From the NCBI RefSeq assembly GCF_001625215.2, contig NC_030384.2, forward strand, positions 38,474,390 to 38,538,389: a stretch of DNA of 64,000 nt, in the 5' to 3' direction. Below the pieces are notes generated by a model. That model did not search any database. It was not told the DNA's origin and saw nothing but the letters and a program-made list of their open reading frames with translations. Of the stretch, positions 36,690 through 54,350 are shown piece by piece. This DNA is from Daucus carota subsp. sativus (taxonomy: Eukaryota; Streptophyta; Magnoliopsida; Apiales; Apiaceae). A program made the translations under genes and the position numbers. How positions within the stretch are numbered: the first letter of the stretch is position 1; the number at the start of each line of letters is the position of its first letter.

Positions 36690-37196
36690 AAATTTAGGAA
36701 TATTCCTTATAGTTTTTCTGGATGGTACTATCACATTTTTGAATTTTATCTCGGATGATCATGTATTTATGACTTTTTACAGATAATAGCCTCATGTTAT
36801 GTAAGATTTAATAGAATTGATTGAAGATTGTAAAATAAATTATATATTTGAGTTTTTTTAAAGAATACATAGAATAGACATTTTATATCATTTAAATCAG
36901 GATCAAACTAAGTGATATATAAATGGTAAAAGTTCCGGTATAAAGTTTAAATATATCTTACTCAATTTAACTTAGTTTACATGATTCAAAGTTTATTTCA
37001 GGTATTTTTTTTAGATAAGGATTGTAAATATATAATTTATTTTATAATTTAAAGTCAATTGTATTGCGTTTTACATTACAGGAGGATATTATATGTGTAA
37101 AAATCATAAATACAGGATAATCAGAGTAGGAAGTCAAAATTGTGACAGTGCCATGAAAAAAAAATCAATTCCACGAGTGTACCATAGAATACCTCT
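36690..37196. repeat. Long inverted repeat, unclassified transposon
   Basis: The left arm contains TGGTACTATCACATTTTTGA and ATGTATTTATGACTTTTTAC; the right arm, inverted, gives TGGCACTGTCACAATTTTGA and CTGTATTTATGATTTTTACA. Roughly 110 bp per arm pair imperfectly around an AT-rich centre that is itself partly palindromic. No frame; lies between the divergent genes at 35400 and 38601. Confidence 0.5.
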
Positions 37197-37291
37197 TAAA
37201 TTTAATAGGATATTTAAAATCAAATAAACTAAAATTTTTGATAAGAAAAAAATTCACAAGATCGTGCATTGTTTTAATTAATTGATAAAAT

Positions 37292-37650
37292 CAGTGTTAC
37301 AGAAATCGGGAATCGGACCTAATCGGTTGAGATACCGATTCAAAGATTAATCGGAAATCGGGGATTAATCGGAATTAAAATCGGGTTTATTTTAATATTA
37401 AAATATTATTTAATATTTAGTTATTATTATATTAGCTAGTTAGTAACTAATATATTTACTATATTCATAAACTCTATAATTATTCATATTTAAAGTAATA
37501 TAGTATTTTAATTTTAATAATTTATCACATATACTTCGATTATGAAATATATATAAAGATTAATCGGATTTCGAAAATCGGATCGGTGGCCGATCTTGCA
37601 GGGAATTAATCGAGAATTTATCGGTTAAATCGGGAATTTTTAGAACACTG
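37292..37650. mobile_element. hAT-like MITE with ATCGG boxes
   Basis: Ends CAGTGTTACAGAAATCGGGA and, inverted, CAGTGTTCTAAAAATTCCCG; 8-bp flanking repeat GATAAAAT / GATAAAAC (one mismatch). Many ATCGG/CCGAT boxes near both ends around an A/T core. It lies about 950 bp upstream of the permease gene. Confidence 0.75.
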
Positions 37651-38600
37651 GATAAAACATACGAGAAATTTGGAGAAAATTCCCGAAAAGAAGTGAGACT
37701 TGCCGGACAAAATCTCGTTCCGCTTATAATTAATCTTGTGATATCCGGTCAAAAAATGTTCGTCTCATCTTAGCCAACGACTTCAGTACTTCACCCACCC
37801 TCCTTAGCGGGTCCTGTCTTAAAATCTCTCGGATTTAGCATCACACATTACATCTTCAACATACATGAGCTCACTCTCACACAAGATTGTCCCATACTGA
37901 ATCAATCCATAAAAATCGTATAATATCAAATCAGACGTTAAGAAATCACATTATTAAGTTTAAGAGAAAATTAAATAATAATACTTGGGTGAAAAAAATC
38001 ATGATAAAAGGATTCTGGACTTATGATTAATCATATAAGTTAATTACATATGTTAGTGTTATAATTTGTCTTTTTTAATGTGATAGGATTTTTGATCAGG
38101 TACCAATAAGCTGTATTAACAGATCATGAATTTATCTCTAATTTTGTCATAGAAAATTGCGATATCATAAAAAGAACTCATGTGTAACTCTCTGAACTTA
38201 GAAAATTTTGTTTTTATGAATATTTCTTCGAAACAAATATTTGTTCTATATTTATGATTAATTATAGATTCCAATATGATATGCAATGTCCAAGCTTGAC
38301 CTGTTCAATAGATTCCAAATTGATGGTTAGAATGAGTGCAGAGACAATGGATTCTGGATCAGTTATTCCCCAAACAATCTGGCAAACTCCCAAATAATAC
38401 TCAACGTGTGCCACCTTAACTAAAGCAAGGCAAGTACTACTCCAATCAAACAACAATGAACGTTATTCAGACAAGAAGCACTTTCCAAGGTTAGTCATAT
38501 CATTTATCCTTGCAAGAACACATGCACATTTCTCTGATACACATCATTAAGCATGCGATTAAAAGAAAATTATGTGTTTGGTTGATACATCAGGAGACGA

Positions 38601-40801
38601 ATGGCGACACCGGATGCTCAGAACACTCAGTCTGAGGCCGAAAGGGAGGAAATTAATAAATGGTTGCCTATTACAGCCAACCGAAATGCCAAATGGTATT
38701 ACTCTACCTTTCATAATGTAACTGCTGTTGTTGGCGCGGGGGTGCTTGGCTTGCCTTACGCGATGTCCCAACTTGGCTGGTAGGTACTTCCATCATATGT
38801 GTGTTATTAGTCTCGTGTTTGTGTGTGTGTGTGGTCGCGGTGGTGGAACCAGAATTTGAAAACAAGGCACAAAATAAAATTTTATTATTAGGGAGGAAAA
38901 TGCATTACAAAACTCAAATAGGCAATATTAGGCCTAAATTTATATGCTCAAATTTGTAATATGCATTTTATGATTTGAATATGTAGGATTCCAGGTTTAT
39001 TGGCTCTGTCAATATCGTGGATAGTAACATTTTATTCGTTCTGGCAACTGATACATATGCATGAGATGGTGCCTGGGAAGAGATTTGACAGATACTCTGA
39101 ATTGGGAGAATATGCCTATGGACCGACAGTCGGGTACTGGATGGTAACTCCTCAGCAGTTAATTGTACAAGTCGCGACAGATATAGTGTATATGGTTACT
39201 GGAGGCAAGTCCTTGAAGAAGAGTTGTGATATGTTGCATTCATGGTTCAGTGATGTTAGACAAACTTACTTTATCCTCGTATTTGCTTTCATTCAACTGG
39301 TTTTGTCTCAAGTTCCTGACTTCAACTCCTTGAAGATTGTTTCCTTGGCCGCTGCAGTCATGTCTTTTGCGTAATTCCCTCAGCTCTACTGTTTTCTCCT
39401 AGGCTAAATGAGACTTTGGACCTTTGTAAGCCTCTTTCGGCTATAATTTTAAATTTGTATATGATGTTTTATTCATGCAGTTATTCAATGATAGCATTTG
39501 TTGCATCAATAATCAGAGGAACAGAGAATCGAAACGTAAGTTATGGGGTGAGAGCTCATACAAAAGCAGGAATAGTATTTGATGTATTCAGCAGCCTTGG
39601 TACAATTGCGTTTGCATTTGCAGGCCATAGTGTTGCTTTAGAGATTCAGGCCACCATTCCTTCGCCTTCCAAGAAGCCTATGTGGAGAGGCGTCGTCGTT
39701 GCTTATATCATTGTTGCCATCTGTTATTTCTGTGTTTCTGTTGGAGGTTTCTGGGCTTTTGGTGATCAAGTCGACGATGATGTTCTTGTTACTCTGGAAA
39801 AGCCCGACTGGCTTATTATTATTGCTAATTTTATGGTGTTCATCCATGTTCTGGGAAGTTACCAGGTAAACATTCAGTATAAATTACATTTGGCCACTGA
39901 CTGCAAGTCTTCTGGATTCAGTATAAACCATATTCTTACTTTATTATGTTCAGGTTTTTGCAATTGTTGTATTCGACAAGATTGAGTCCTATTTGTTACA
40001 AGTACGAAAACTCACTCCAGGACGACCACTTCGCCTTATCACACGTAGTACGTATGTGGGTAAGTTATTCCCAGACTTTATCAATGAATTGCCAGTAGTA
40101 ATTTGAGCTTTTCCTCAAAATTTGTATGATCTGGGAGCTTAATGTGCGTTCTGAGCAATACGCATTGCAGATGGAAAACTGCATTCGATGCATCCTTTAC
40201 ATTTCGCACATATATCATGTTGCCAGTGACATTTGTATTCTGTTTACACTTATTTCACTGAAGGCTCACGTTTCAGACATAAAACATACTCTGAATTCAT
40301 GTTCATCAAGATCCTGTATGTCTAACAAATCGCGTACATGTCACAGCTGCAACGGCTTTTATTGGGATATTACTTCCCTTTTTCGGAGGGTTATTAGGAT
40401 TTTTTGGAGGGCTTGCATTCTCATCAACATCTTACTTTGTAAGTGAAAGTCTAGCCTACCGATTTCCTCTTGTACTGCATTCATATACATATGTGATTCT
40501 AACACAAGTATTTTGCTATTAACTGTCTGTTCACAGCTCCCCTGTATTTTCTGGCTCGCCCTCAAGAAACCCAAGAGATGGAGCTTTCACTGGTTTGCTT
40601 CATATGTAAGACAATCGTTCCAAACTCCTTCTGACTACAACTTTCATCATCAGCTTATACAAAATTATGCAACTAAAACTGTCATATTGTTTATGATTTC
40701 AGGTGTGCATTCTAATTGGCGTTCTAATTACAATCCTGGCACCGATAGGAGGTTTACGAACAATTATTGTATCAGCCAGCACTTACAAGATGTTCACCTA
40801 A
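38601..40801 (+). CDS. Lysine/histidine transporter-like amino-acid permease (LHT, AAAP family)
   Basis: Seven exons, 38601-38779, 38987-39370, 39481-39865, 39954-40059, 40347-40438, 40537-40605 and 40703-40801, give 437 residues, the usual size of the family. Landmarks: [20 protein letters not shown], then the first membrane helix [60 protein letters not shown] with GGKSLKK; a [15 protein letters not shown] loop; FWAFGD; and [13 protein letters not shown] in the late helices. About ten to eleven hydrophobic segments fit a plasma-membrane proton/amino-acid symporter. Substrate range cannot be read from sequence. An apparent extra exon at 40171-40270 was left out because joining 40059 straight to 40347 restores the family alignment ([20 protein letters not shown]). 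Confidence 0.94.
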
Positions 40802-41633
40802 TAGTCTTTATATGTTATCTTTGCAATATGTTATAGATTCTAATTGTATAAGCAACTCTAGAGATATATGGGAAAACTGAAGAACTCTACTATTTTAAGG
40901 GTCTTCGTTGTAGTAGGAATGAGAAATAGTCTATAACTGAAACTCAGAAACAGAACCATATGTTCATGTCTTATGTATCAACTCAACTATGGTGGGAGGC
41001 TTACCTGAAGCAAGGTCCCGACATGGTGATTGAGACCAGATATGCCCTTTCGCTGTGCTAGCAATCAGAAGAGTGGAACAACACCTTTCCTCTTAGCGCA
41101 ACCTTCTCTGCACAGCTGATTTTGAGTTACTCAAGTCGAGACGGTTTACTTGCATCATTACCCTGATAATTAGAAACATAGCAGTTGAGAGCTGATGTCG
41201 CATAACTTGTGAAAATATGGCAAAGCTTGTTCCACAAAAATGGCAAAAAAGTTGTAATTATCATCATTTTAGTAAAAAAACAGTAAATGAATTTGATGTT
41301 GAATCAGATAATGCTTTACAATTGAAGTATAAAAATACAACATTTGGTACTGGAGCAAAATGTTAGTATGATAACACTATTAGGCTAATCTAAATAAGTG
41401 CTAGGATTCAGTAAATTCTACACTAAAGTTTCCAAGATCATGTTCTATGAAATCTGATTTGTGTAATATTTGATAAGTTACAGTAACTGAGCAGGATGTA
41501 ACTATTTCCAAAAAATTCATGGCTGTCGCTGATATAGAGCAATCTCTCGGTACATAATTCGATAATCTTGATCCCAGTAGTTACTGTCATCTTCTTCTGG
41601 AGTAAAAGTTTTTTCTCCAACCTTGCTCGAGTT
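40802..41633. other. Intergenic region between convergent genes
   Basis: The permease (plus) and PIG-H (minus) genes converge here. It likely holds both 3' untranslated regions. No frame, repeat or RNA gene recognised. Confidence 0.6.
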
Positions 41634-44600
41634 TTATCTACAATCGGCAGCTGTGCACAAAGCCTTCCAGATAGGAACTAACATTTTAATGGGTGGATGC
41701 AATTCCTGAATACCAAATGTCAACATCATTAGCCACAAGTAAAAAAAAAGTTTGGTAGTAAGGGGGTGAGTTTAAATGCAACGTCGTCAGTGTGCCTATG
41801 TAGTGGACTGATTGGGTAATTCACCGACACATAAAGTGCAGGTTGACATGTTTATAAATTCAGTTTATCAAAATATAACTGATAAATTCACACCCCTATT
41901 TTAAATATAATTAACTTGAATAGCAAAATAAATAAATTACCTTGAAAACTAATGTAAGTTCTTCTTCACCTCTTACAATTAGAGACAAACTCCAGTAGCA
42001 AGTAACAGGAGTCACACATTCGTTAAGCACTGGTTTCAAAATTTTGCTCATTGGGATGAACCGCCTGAACTTGCTCCCACTATTTTAAGATAGAGGAAGA
42101 AAAGGATCCTGTCAGTAGAGTTTGTGATAATGGAGAGAAGAGAAAGTGTAACACTAGAGTTTATACTTTATACAAACTGAAAAGAGTTTGACAGAATGTT
42201 CTGCTTGAATAATAAAATTTGTTGCCAAAAGGAGGTGTATACAAAAATTCAAGAAATCTACTCACAAGAACTAATTGCAAATTGAGTGCTACAAATTGGC
42301 CAAAAACAAGTGCATTAGATGACAAAAGGAAGACAGTCCGATGACCATTTGGGAAGGACAGAGGCTATTTAGCAAACCATTTTGCATTGCAGAATTTACA
42401 CACACATATATTATGACATGCACTCCCAATGATAATACATTGACACATATATATGACAGAATAGTGATGTACCTTCGGTATTGAGTTTCTAGCTGTACTC
42501 CAAAACTTGGCATGATTATAATTGATTCTGATACATTGGAGAAAATAATAGAAATGAGTTAATTAATGCTGGCGGTAAGTTTATTTATACAACTCATTTC
42601 TAGCATCTCATACAACAGAAAGTGAAGCACACGAGAAACAAACATATATGTGACAAACAACTACATTGTATACACGTAGTTGCCTTAATTAAAGTCTACA
42701 CCATACAAGTAGAAAATATTAATAAAGATAGGTGGCCATCAATTCAAGTTCTATCATGTGCTACCCCCTTTCCAAATTACACGATGAAATGTAAATTCTC
42801 TAAAATCTGTGCAGCACAACTTAAATTCTAAACTAAGATAATTTTTTTTAATCTTTATTATTTAGTTTGTAAATCTTGTCTTGTCTGAATATTATTTTTT
42901 AAAATATCATCATATGGCTGTAAGAAAGTCCAATTTGGTCTTAACATACTAGAATTTTTTTTTTTGGGGGGGGGGGGGGGTGTTAATTTTTTTTTTAGTT
43001 TTTGACAAAAAATTTGAATTTTTTAAAGTTTTTGTAGAAAAATTATATTACAATTATCTTCAGAGCTACATCCTCCTGTCAACAGACCTCCGCGATAAAA
43101 GACTTACAGCTTCATAGTCAGTGACAAAGGTCTTTTTTAACATTATTATAAGCGGAATTTTAATGATGCAAGAAACTTAGTGGTAGGTAGGGCACACTGA
43201 ATCAATCATTTTCAATCATATCATATTAATTGGAGCATAAGTCAGTTACTTAATTTTAATATTTGTACAAATATGCTGCTTCTCATAGAATTCTTCCATA
43301 TACATGACATACTCCATATTGACCTCAAAATGCACACAGTTCTGAAAAATTGAAGATAAAGATACATCAAATTGATCCCTCACCTTTATCAACATGCTTC
43401 CATAACAATGATTTAATGAGTAATGCTATTACAAGGAGAATCCAGAGAAGTAAAGTAGCTGATTTATCCTGTCATGTAAAATGATATAATGTAACAACAT
43501 CTTAAACATATGCATATACTAATAAACCAAAAAATTTGTGTTTACAGCTTATGATTAGTTATAAATCTGTTGAAAAACATTGCATTGATAAAAATACCAC
43601 TTCACGTGTACGAACTAAAGTAACTAAATGCACTTTGTTGGCTCAATACTGGTCTACTTATATATACTTTCTTTCACTTTTCTTCCAACTCTTTGATAAC
43701 TGACTCTACTACATACTATGTTTCTCCTCTTCCTTTACATATTCCCTTCAGTTTTAGTCCTTCCAGGCGATCAATTTACTGACCTACTTCCAGCTTCTTA
43801 TTTTTCATTTAGTGTTACGCATCAAGTACTTAGAGCAAGTCTAATAGTGTCCTAGTTCAAGCCCTAAATATAATATAAAAAATTGTGTCTTAGTAATTTA
43901 GGACATATTAAACTAACTTCAACTCCAACAATGTGCCTTATCCTCACTATAAGTTTAATATTTTATTATTAAAGATTCTCTTTCATCATAAGCACAATAT
44001 AAAGTAGAGAGAGAAATAAAGTGTGTATAAGAATATACGATAAAATATAAGATAGGGCAAGGAGAGATGTGCCCTAAAAATAAGGCTTGAAGAGGTTGTC
44101 CTAGTGATACAAGGCATCACTAGGAAATTGTTGGATCAACTTTTCTCATCAGATGTCTTAAATTATATCTCTTGGACTTGCTCTTAAGTATTACACAACA
44201 TAGTGAACATTGAAGAAATTAAAAAATCAAACTAAACTGTATAGTTACCTAATAAATTTCCAGATTTCAAGATTTTATCTGTCAAAAGATTTCAAGATAT
44301 TAATTTATCACTGATGGGATTCTGTTTTCTGTTCTTAAATCTCTAGTTACTAAAACGCAACTACTTATAAGTTAAAATAAATAACGGTTAATGTAACTCC
44401 TCACCGAACTAATAATAACAAAGCATATATCAGTTAAGAAAACTAACAGCTAATATAACTCACCAAACTAACAACAACATCTGAATGAATTTAAAAAACT
44501 CACTAACACAATAATAACATAACATATCTAGCCAAGAGTCCGCCCTACAATTTATTACTACATGTTAACACATAGATTGCTTCGACAGAAGAAAAACACA

Positions 44601-44851
44601 TTCATTTCATTTCCTAAACATCTCATACAACATTATAAAACAAGGAATGTTTAAATAAAAAATTAAAAAAAGGAAGCTTAGAATTGTTATACCTTGAGGA
44701 GCAATAGAAGAAAGGGAATCACAACGAGAAGAAACCGAGAAATAAAAAGAAAGAAAGTCACTGAGGCATTTGGTCGAACAACAAGATGGTGTGTGTCGAG
44801 AAGAGTTGTGTAGTGATGAATGTATGTAAATCTGGCGTTGGATTCCACCAT
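41634..44851 (-). CDS. PIGH: PIG-H, subunit H of the GPI-GlcNAc transferase
   Basis: Five exons on minus, 44851-44693, 43468-43384, 42527-42473, 42079-41941 and 41705-41634, give 169 residues in one frame. Family role: part of the endoplasmic-reticulum complex that adds N-acetylglucosamine to phosphatidylinositol, the first step of GPI-anchor synthesis. It starts MVESNARFTYIHHY; two hydrophobic segments follow (about 31-52, FFLFISRFLLVVIPFLLLLL, and about 56-74, ATLLLWILLVIALLIKSLL). The conserved core is IIIMPSFGVQLETQYRRSGS, then FIPMSKILKPVLNECVTPVT, CYWSLSLIVRGEEELTLVFK and ELHPPIKMLVPIWKALC. It ends soon after, somewhat short for a plant member. Exon 2 is tiny but keeps phase and supplies the second hydrophobic segment. 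A Tourist-like MITE lies in intron 1. Confidence 0.9.
42966..42980. repeat. Homopolymer (G)15
   Basis: Fifteen G in a row after nine or more T, in the PIG-H intron between exons 2 and 3. Length uncertain for the usual reasons. Confidence 0.85.
43833..44183. mobile_element. Tourist-like MITE in PIG-H intron 1
   Basis: GAGCAAGTCTAATAGTGTCC at the left and the inverse (CTCTTGGACTTGCTC) at the right, with TTA duplicated on both sides (43830-43832, 44184-44186): the PIF/Harbinger-Tourist signature. Related to 28719-29086. Confidence 0.75.
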
Positions 44852-46293
44852 CGTTGGAGTACAATTAGAGCTAGCACCATCGTGAACACCTGAATCAATG
44901 AGCATTTATATATCTGTATAATGAAAACGTTATAAGATGTAATAAATTAGTACAGTAAGTCAATTAGGTTTATAAAAAAGTACCTAGTACAACACTGTGA
45001 TTCAGCAACTCTACAGTTCATGTTATGTTTAATGTGGGTACTTCCGGAGATGAATTGAGACTTGCGAGGAGTGTTGGAATGTGATTCGGGTCGGGTACTC
45101 TGTGTACAACATCAATCAAAACCGTACACCGTTTGGCTTTCGAGTATACGCGCTCTGTTTTTTGACCCATGTTTTATCTTTTATCGTTTAGGTAGGTGAG
45201 TTGACCGGAGAGCAGTGTTCCTTAAATTAAAATTTTATGTATTTTTATTTACAAAAGATATTTTTAATTATAAAAAATGTGTTAAAAGTCGAACATTTTT
45301 TTTCAAGAAGTACATTGTTAGCAAAAATTATTATTTTACTTAGCTAAAAGTTTATATATGAATTTGTCACCCAAGCTTCTTTGTTTTTAACTTGGGACTT
45401 GTATCACTTTCTAATCCAAAAACTATGCTCATTTTGTAAATTAAATCGAACTTAAATTCAAGATGTTTGCAGTATTTTTAATTGTTTACTATATTCCTGA
45501 TTAATTCTTTTATAAATCAAATCGAACTTAAAACAATTTTCCCAAGTTTACGGTATCTGTGATTAATTTTTTATAAATTAAATCGAATTTAAGCCAAACT
45601 TTTTCCAAGCTGTTCTTGAATTAAACTTTTTCTTTGTTGCACAACGCAGTTTGCTATATTCTTATTTCAGTGCGGGCCTGCAATAAAGGCTTACTGAAAA
45701 GCCGAAACACAAGAATTATCATTCTGCCAGAGTGATTGCTGGACAGTAGCCAAACACCAATAGCAGTACCAAGGAAAATTATGAGCCCATGGCGGCTCCA
45801 TCTACTCCCCAATTCCTCAGGAAATCATAATTTGAGGAATGTCGCCGTGAAGCAGCATTTTAATACAATCATCAAGTGTTAAAATATAATACTCAATCCA
45901 GTGAGTCATCCTAAACACCAAATTATCCAAAAAATGGCCACAAGCGAGTGACAAAACGTGTAATTACCAACTTTACAACTCTACCGTAGTTTTTAGAAGT
46001 ACAAGTTCTAAAAGAAAAATGTGGCCAATGTGGTACATTTCTCTTCCTTATTCTGGTCTCCTAAGAGACCTCCGGAAAGGTATAGTATACAGTGATGAGA
46101 ATTTAAAAGAAAAATGAGAAAAAGACAACAAAAACCAGTTGAAGGTTATAAATGTTAACAGGATTCTCAATAAATCAAAAAATATTTTCTGAAGTAATAC
46201 TATATAGGCGGGGATGGAGTACTGCATATTCCCCTCCTCACTCGTCTGGCTTAATAAGGTCTCTTTCAATAATTTGACTTTTCTAGACTAGAT
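44852..46293. other. Intergenic region between PIG-H and SRPK genes
   Basis: The first part is the PIG-H promoter and leader; a possible leader-intron acceptor (TTGATTCAG) lies at about 44890. About 45420-45610 contains three loose copies of 'TATAAATYAAATCGAAYTTAA'. The part next to 46293 is likely the SRPK 3' untranslated region. No other gene seen. Confidence 0.5.
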
Positions 46294-51529
<5,236 letters not shown>

Positions 51530-53404
51530 TCAGAAGGTTTCTCCCATGAAACATATATTCTTGTTAGATAACCATACATTCTTTTGACTAATGCATACAA
51601 CTAATGAGTTCCATAAAGAAAACTCAGGAATTATACCCGTCTCAACCATTTGTAAAAACAGTGGTAAAGCCTTCTGTAAATCACCTTTCCCACAAAATCC
51701 ATCAACCACAGGACCGTAGCTACCATGGTCAGGTAAGCAACCTCTTTCGATCATGTCCTCTAGGAATTTTGAGGCACTCCCAACTCTTCCCTGCTTACAT
51801 AATTCAAGTATAAGAACATTAAGCGTCGATGCAGTTGGTAGGTAACCATGGCCAACCATCTTATTCATCAACTCAAATGCTTCTCTCGCACGACCTATTT
51901 TACAATAGCCGTGGATCAAATGAACATAGACAAGTGCACTTGGGACACCTCCTTCCTTTGTCATCTGATCATACACCCCATTTGCGTCCTCAATATTGTC
52001 GTCCTTGCATAAACCTATAATCTTTAAGCTTTTGTCAACCACTCTAGGAAACAACCTTCCCATCTTAGCAAGAAATTCAAGTGCTTCCTCAGTAAAGTTT
52101 TCCTTGTATAAACCGTATATGACACTATTATAAGGACTAATATGACCCCTGGAACCCTCTATGCTCTCTTCCATCAGCTCCAATATTTTTAATCCGTCTT
52201 TCATCCTTCCCCTCGAACAGAAACCATGGATCAATGTGTCATATGTGATAAAGTTCCAGATTATCCCAACAATCTTCATTTCATTAAACATATCATAAGC
52301 TGAATCCAACATCCCAGACTCGCAAAACCCAGAGATTAAAATGTTATATGTGTCTGCATTTGGTAGGCAACCTTTTCTCTCCATCTCCTTCAAAAATCGT
52401 TGTCCCACTTTCACTTTTCCTGAATTACAGAATCCCCTGATCAAGGTATTATAAGCCACAACATCAACTATTCCTCCTTTTCTCTCCACCGTTTCTACAA
52501 CTTCAACAGCTTCCAACGCACGACCACTACTGCATAGAATCTCTACCACCTTAGTTAAAGTAATAACGTCCGGAACAAGCCCAAGGTTGAAGCATTTCTC
52601 TAACATCACGAGAGCTTGCACTAAATTATCTTCACCACAGTAAGCAGATATCATTATATTGAACGTCACTTGACTAGGTTCTCTCATTTCCGACATCAAA
52701 CTCCTAGCCCTCCCCACTTTCCCATTCCTACAAAGAGCATGAATCAATGTATTATATATAACCGCATTGGGAATCACACCCTGGTTCTTGATCATTTGCA
52801 AAACCTTAAATCCCTCAGCAATCCTATTAGTCATGCAAAGCCCTTTCATCATGATCCCAAAAGTGTACTCATCTCCTATAACATCACTCTCCACCATCTT
52901 TTTCCTATAAAATTTCCTAGCAATATCAATATCTTCTTTAACAAGAACATCTAGGATCGAATTCAAGACTTTTAAACTCGGGGTCTTCCCAAATTTAGAA
53001 ACCCATTCAACAACCTCAATCACATCTCGAATCATTCGAGCCCGTCCAAACCCTCGAATTACAGTCACAAAAACATCCTCATCCGGGATTTCCCCAATTG
53101 AACCAGGCATTTCATCAAGCACCTCACGGGCAATATCGAAACATCGAAAACTGCAGAGCTTGTGGACTAAAGCTCTGTAGGTGGATTGAGTGTGTGTGAA
53201 ATGTGGCAACTTTGAGGCCCATTTGAAGGTCTGGATAGCTTGGGAAGGTGATTTCTGTTCAAGAATGAGATGGGCAATGTGTTGGTGAGTTGGAACAGGG
53301 CTGGTTGAGATGGGTTTAGAGTGAGAGTTTAAACAAAGTATGTAAAATGTTGGTTTGGCTCGAGAGATGGGTAATTTTGAAGGATGTAATAAAATGGACA
53401 TCAA
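51530..53404 (-). CDS. P-class pentatricopeptide-repeat (PPR) protein
   Basis: A single exon of 624 codons. After about 60 N-terminal residues rich in Ser, Pro and Lys with few acids (likely an organelle targeting peptide), some thirteen 35-residue PPR motifs follow, for example [60 protein letters not shown] and [20 protein letters not shown]. There is no E, DYW or SMR domain, so it is P-class: a sequence-specific RNA binder acting in mitochondria or chloroplasts on RNA ends, splicing or translation. The last motif is followed by about 20 residues not of the repeat type ([12 protein letters not shown]). From memory the closest relative by position is At2g17525. The target RNA cannot be told here. 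Confidence 0.92.
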   Translation of the reverse strand: MMSILLHPSKLPISRAKPTFYILCLNSHSKPISTSPVPTHQHIAHLILEQKSPSQAIQTFKWASKLPHFTHTQSTYRALVHKLCSFRCFDIAREVLDEMPGSIGEIPDEDVFVTVIRGFGRARMIRDVIEVVEWVSKFGKTPSLKVLNSILDVLVKEDIDIARKFYRKKMVESDVIGDEYTFGIMMKGLCMTNRIAEGFKVLQMIKNQGVIPNAVIYNTLIHALCRNGKVGRARSLMSEMREPSQVTFNIMISAYCGEDNLVQALVMLEKCFNLGLVPDVITLTKVVEILCSSGRALEAVEVVETVERKGGIVDVVAYNTLIRGFCNSGKVKVGQRFLKEMERKGCLPNADTYNILISGFCESGMLDSAYDMFNEMKIVGIIWNFITYDTLIHGFCSRGRMKDGLKILELMEESIEGSRGHISPYNSVIYGLYKENFTEEALEFLAKMGRLFPRVVDKSLKIIGLCKDDNIEDANGVYDQMTKEGGVPSALVYVHLIHGYCKIGRAREAFELMNKMVGHGYLPTASTLNVLILELCKQGRVGSASKFLEDMIERGCLPDHGSYGPVVDGFCGKGDLQKALPLFLQMVETGIIPEFSLWNSLVVCISQKNVWLSNKNICFMGETF

Positions 53405-54350
53405 TACTTTATATGTACAATAACTTTGTAAAGTTATATGCAGTTGAGTTTGAGACAGAGCATTAGGGTTTAGGAATTAGGATCACCCAAGCTTTCCAGG
53501 TAGAATCATGCAAATTGCGATACGAGGATGACTGATTTTCTCAGTGATTAAATATACTCTTGAAAGCCTCGTCGAAAAAAAAAATAAAGAAAAGAATATA
53601 CTTTTAAAAGCAAAAAAGTTATGTAAAATAAATTTAATTACTTTTTTCCAAAATGAATATAATTGTTTTTATTTGTGTATTAGAAGAAAATCAAAGATGT
53701 GGTATCCGATTTGAATTGAGATCGTCTCGACAATTATCAAAAATTTAAGTGAAATAAATTTAATTAGACTTTGCAAAAAAAAAATGGTATCCTTTGTTTT
53801 TGCATATTAAAATCGTGTTTGCATATTAAAAGCGTGTTGAATCGAGATAGTCTCGACAATAACGAAAAACGGATTATTACTGATTTCAATTCAAAGATAA
53901 ACTAAATAAATAAGACAACCTGACAAAAAAAAAAAAAAAAAATAAGACAAGAACTCGTTTCACAAGCCTGCTATGTGTTTATACAAAACATATGGGTGGT
54001 TTGTATGAAAAAACACCAACGTACAATAACTGTCAAGTCTCCCTTCTAAAATCCCTAAACCTGTATGATCTGAACTTAAACACATGCAACATATCTGAAA
54101 TAGAAAAGTATATAGAATGAAACCCCGCATATCTTTGAATGTAACGATGCATAACATCTTGTTGCTTTAAATAGAAGGCCGCTTGGATCCTTCTATTCTC
54201 CGCGACTAGATAAATCAAACCAAACCGAACCGAGGAAGGTGTTTGGTTCAGAGAGTCTTGGTGACCAGATAAATCAAATCAGTTCAAAAAGCATTTATGC
54301 TGAGAATATCCAAGTTCATGGAGCCGATTATTATCAATTGATCATGACGA
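53405..54350. other. Intergenic region between PPR and PILS genes
   Basis: PPR promoter and leader at the left, PILS 3' untranslated region at the right. An A-run of 17-18 bases lies at about 53925-53942. A short direct repeat 'TTTGCATATTAAAA.CGTGTT' occurs at 53800-53837. No gene. Confidence 0.5.

Noticed and set aside
40171-40270. Possible extra exon in the permease gene (after ATTGCAG)
   Set aside because: Including it breaks the conserved RSTYVAATAF junction and inserts residues not found in the family; a direct join 40059 to 40347 keeps phase and alignment.
44852-44905. Earlier start for PIG-H
   Set aside because: An upstream in-frame ATG exists at 44905, but a likely leader-intron acceptor (TTGATTCAG) falls between it and the family start MVESNARFTY.
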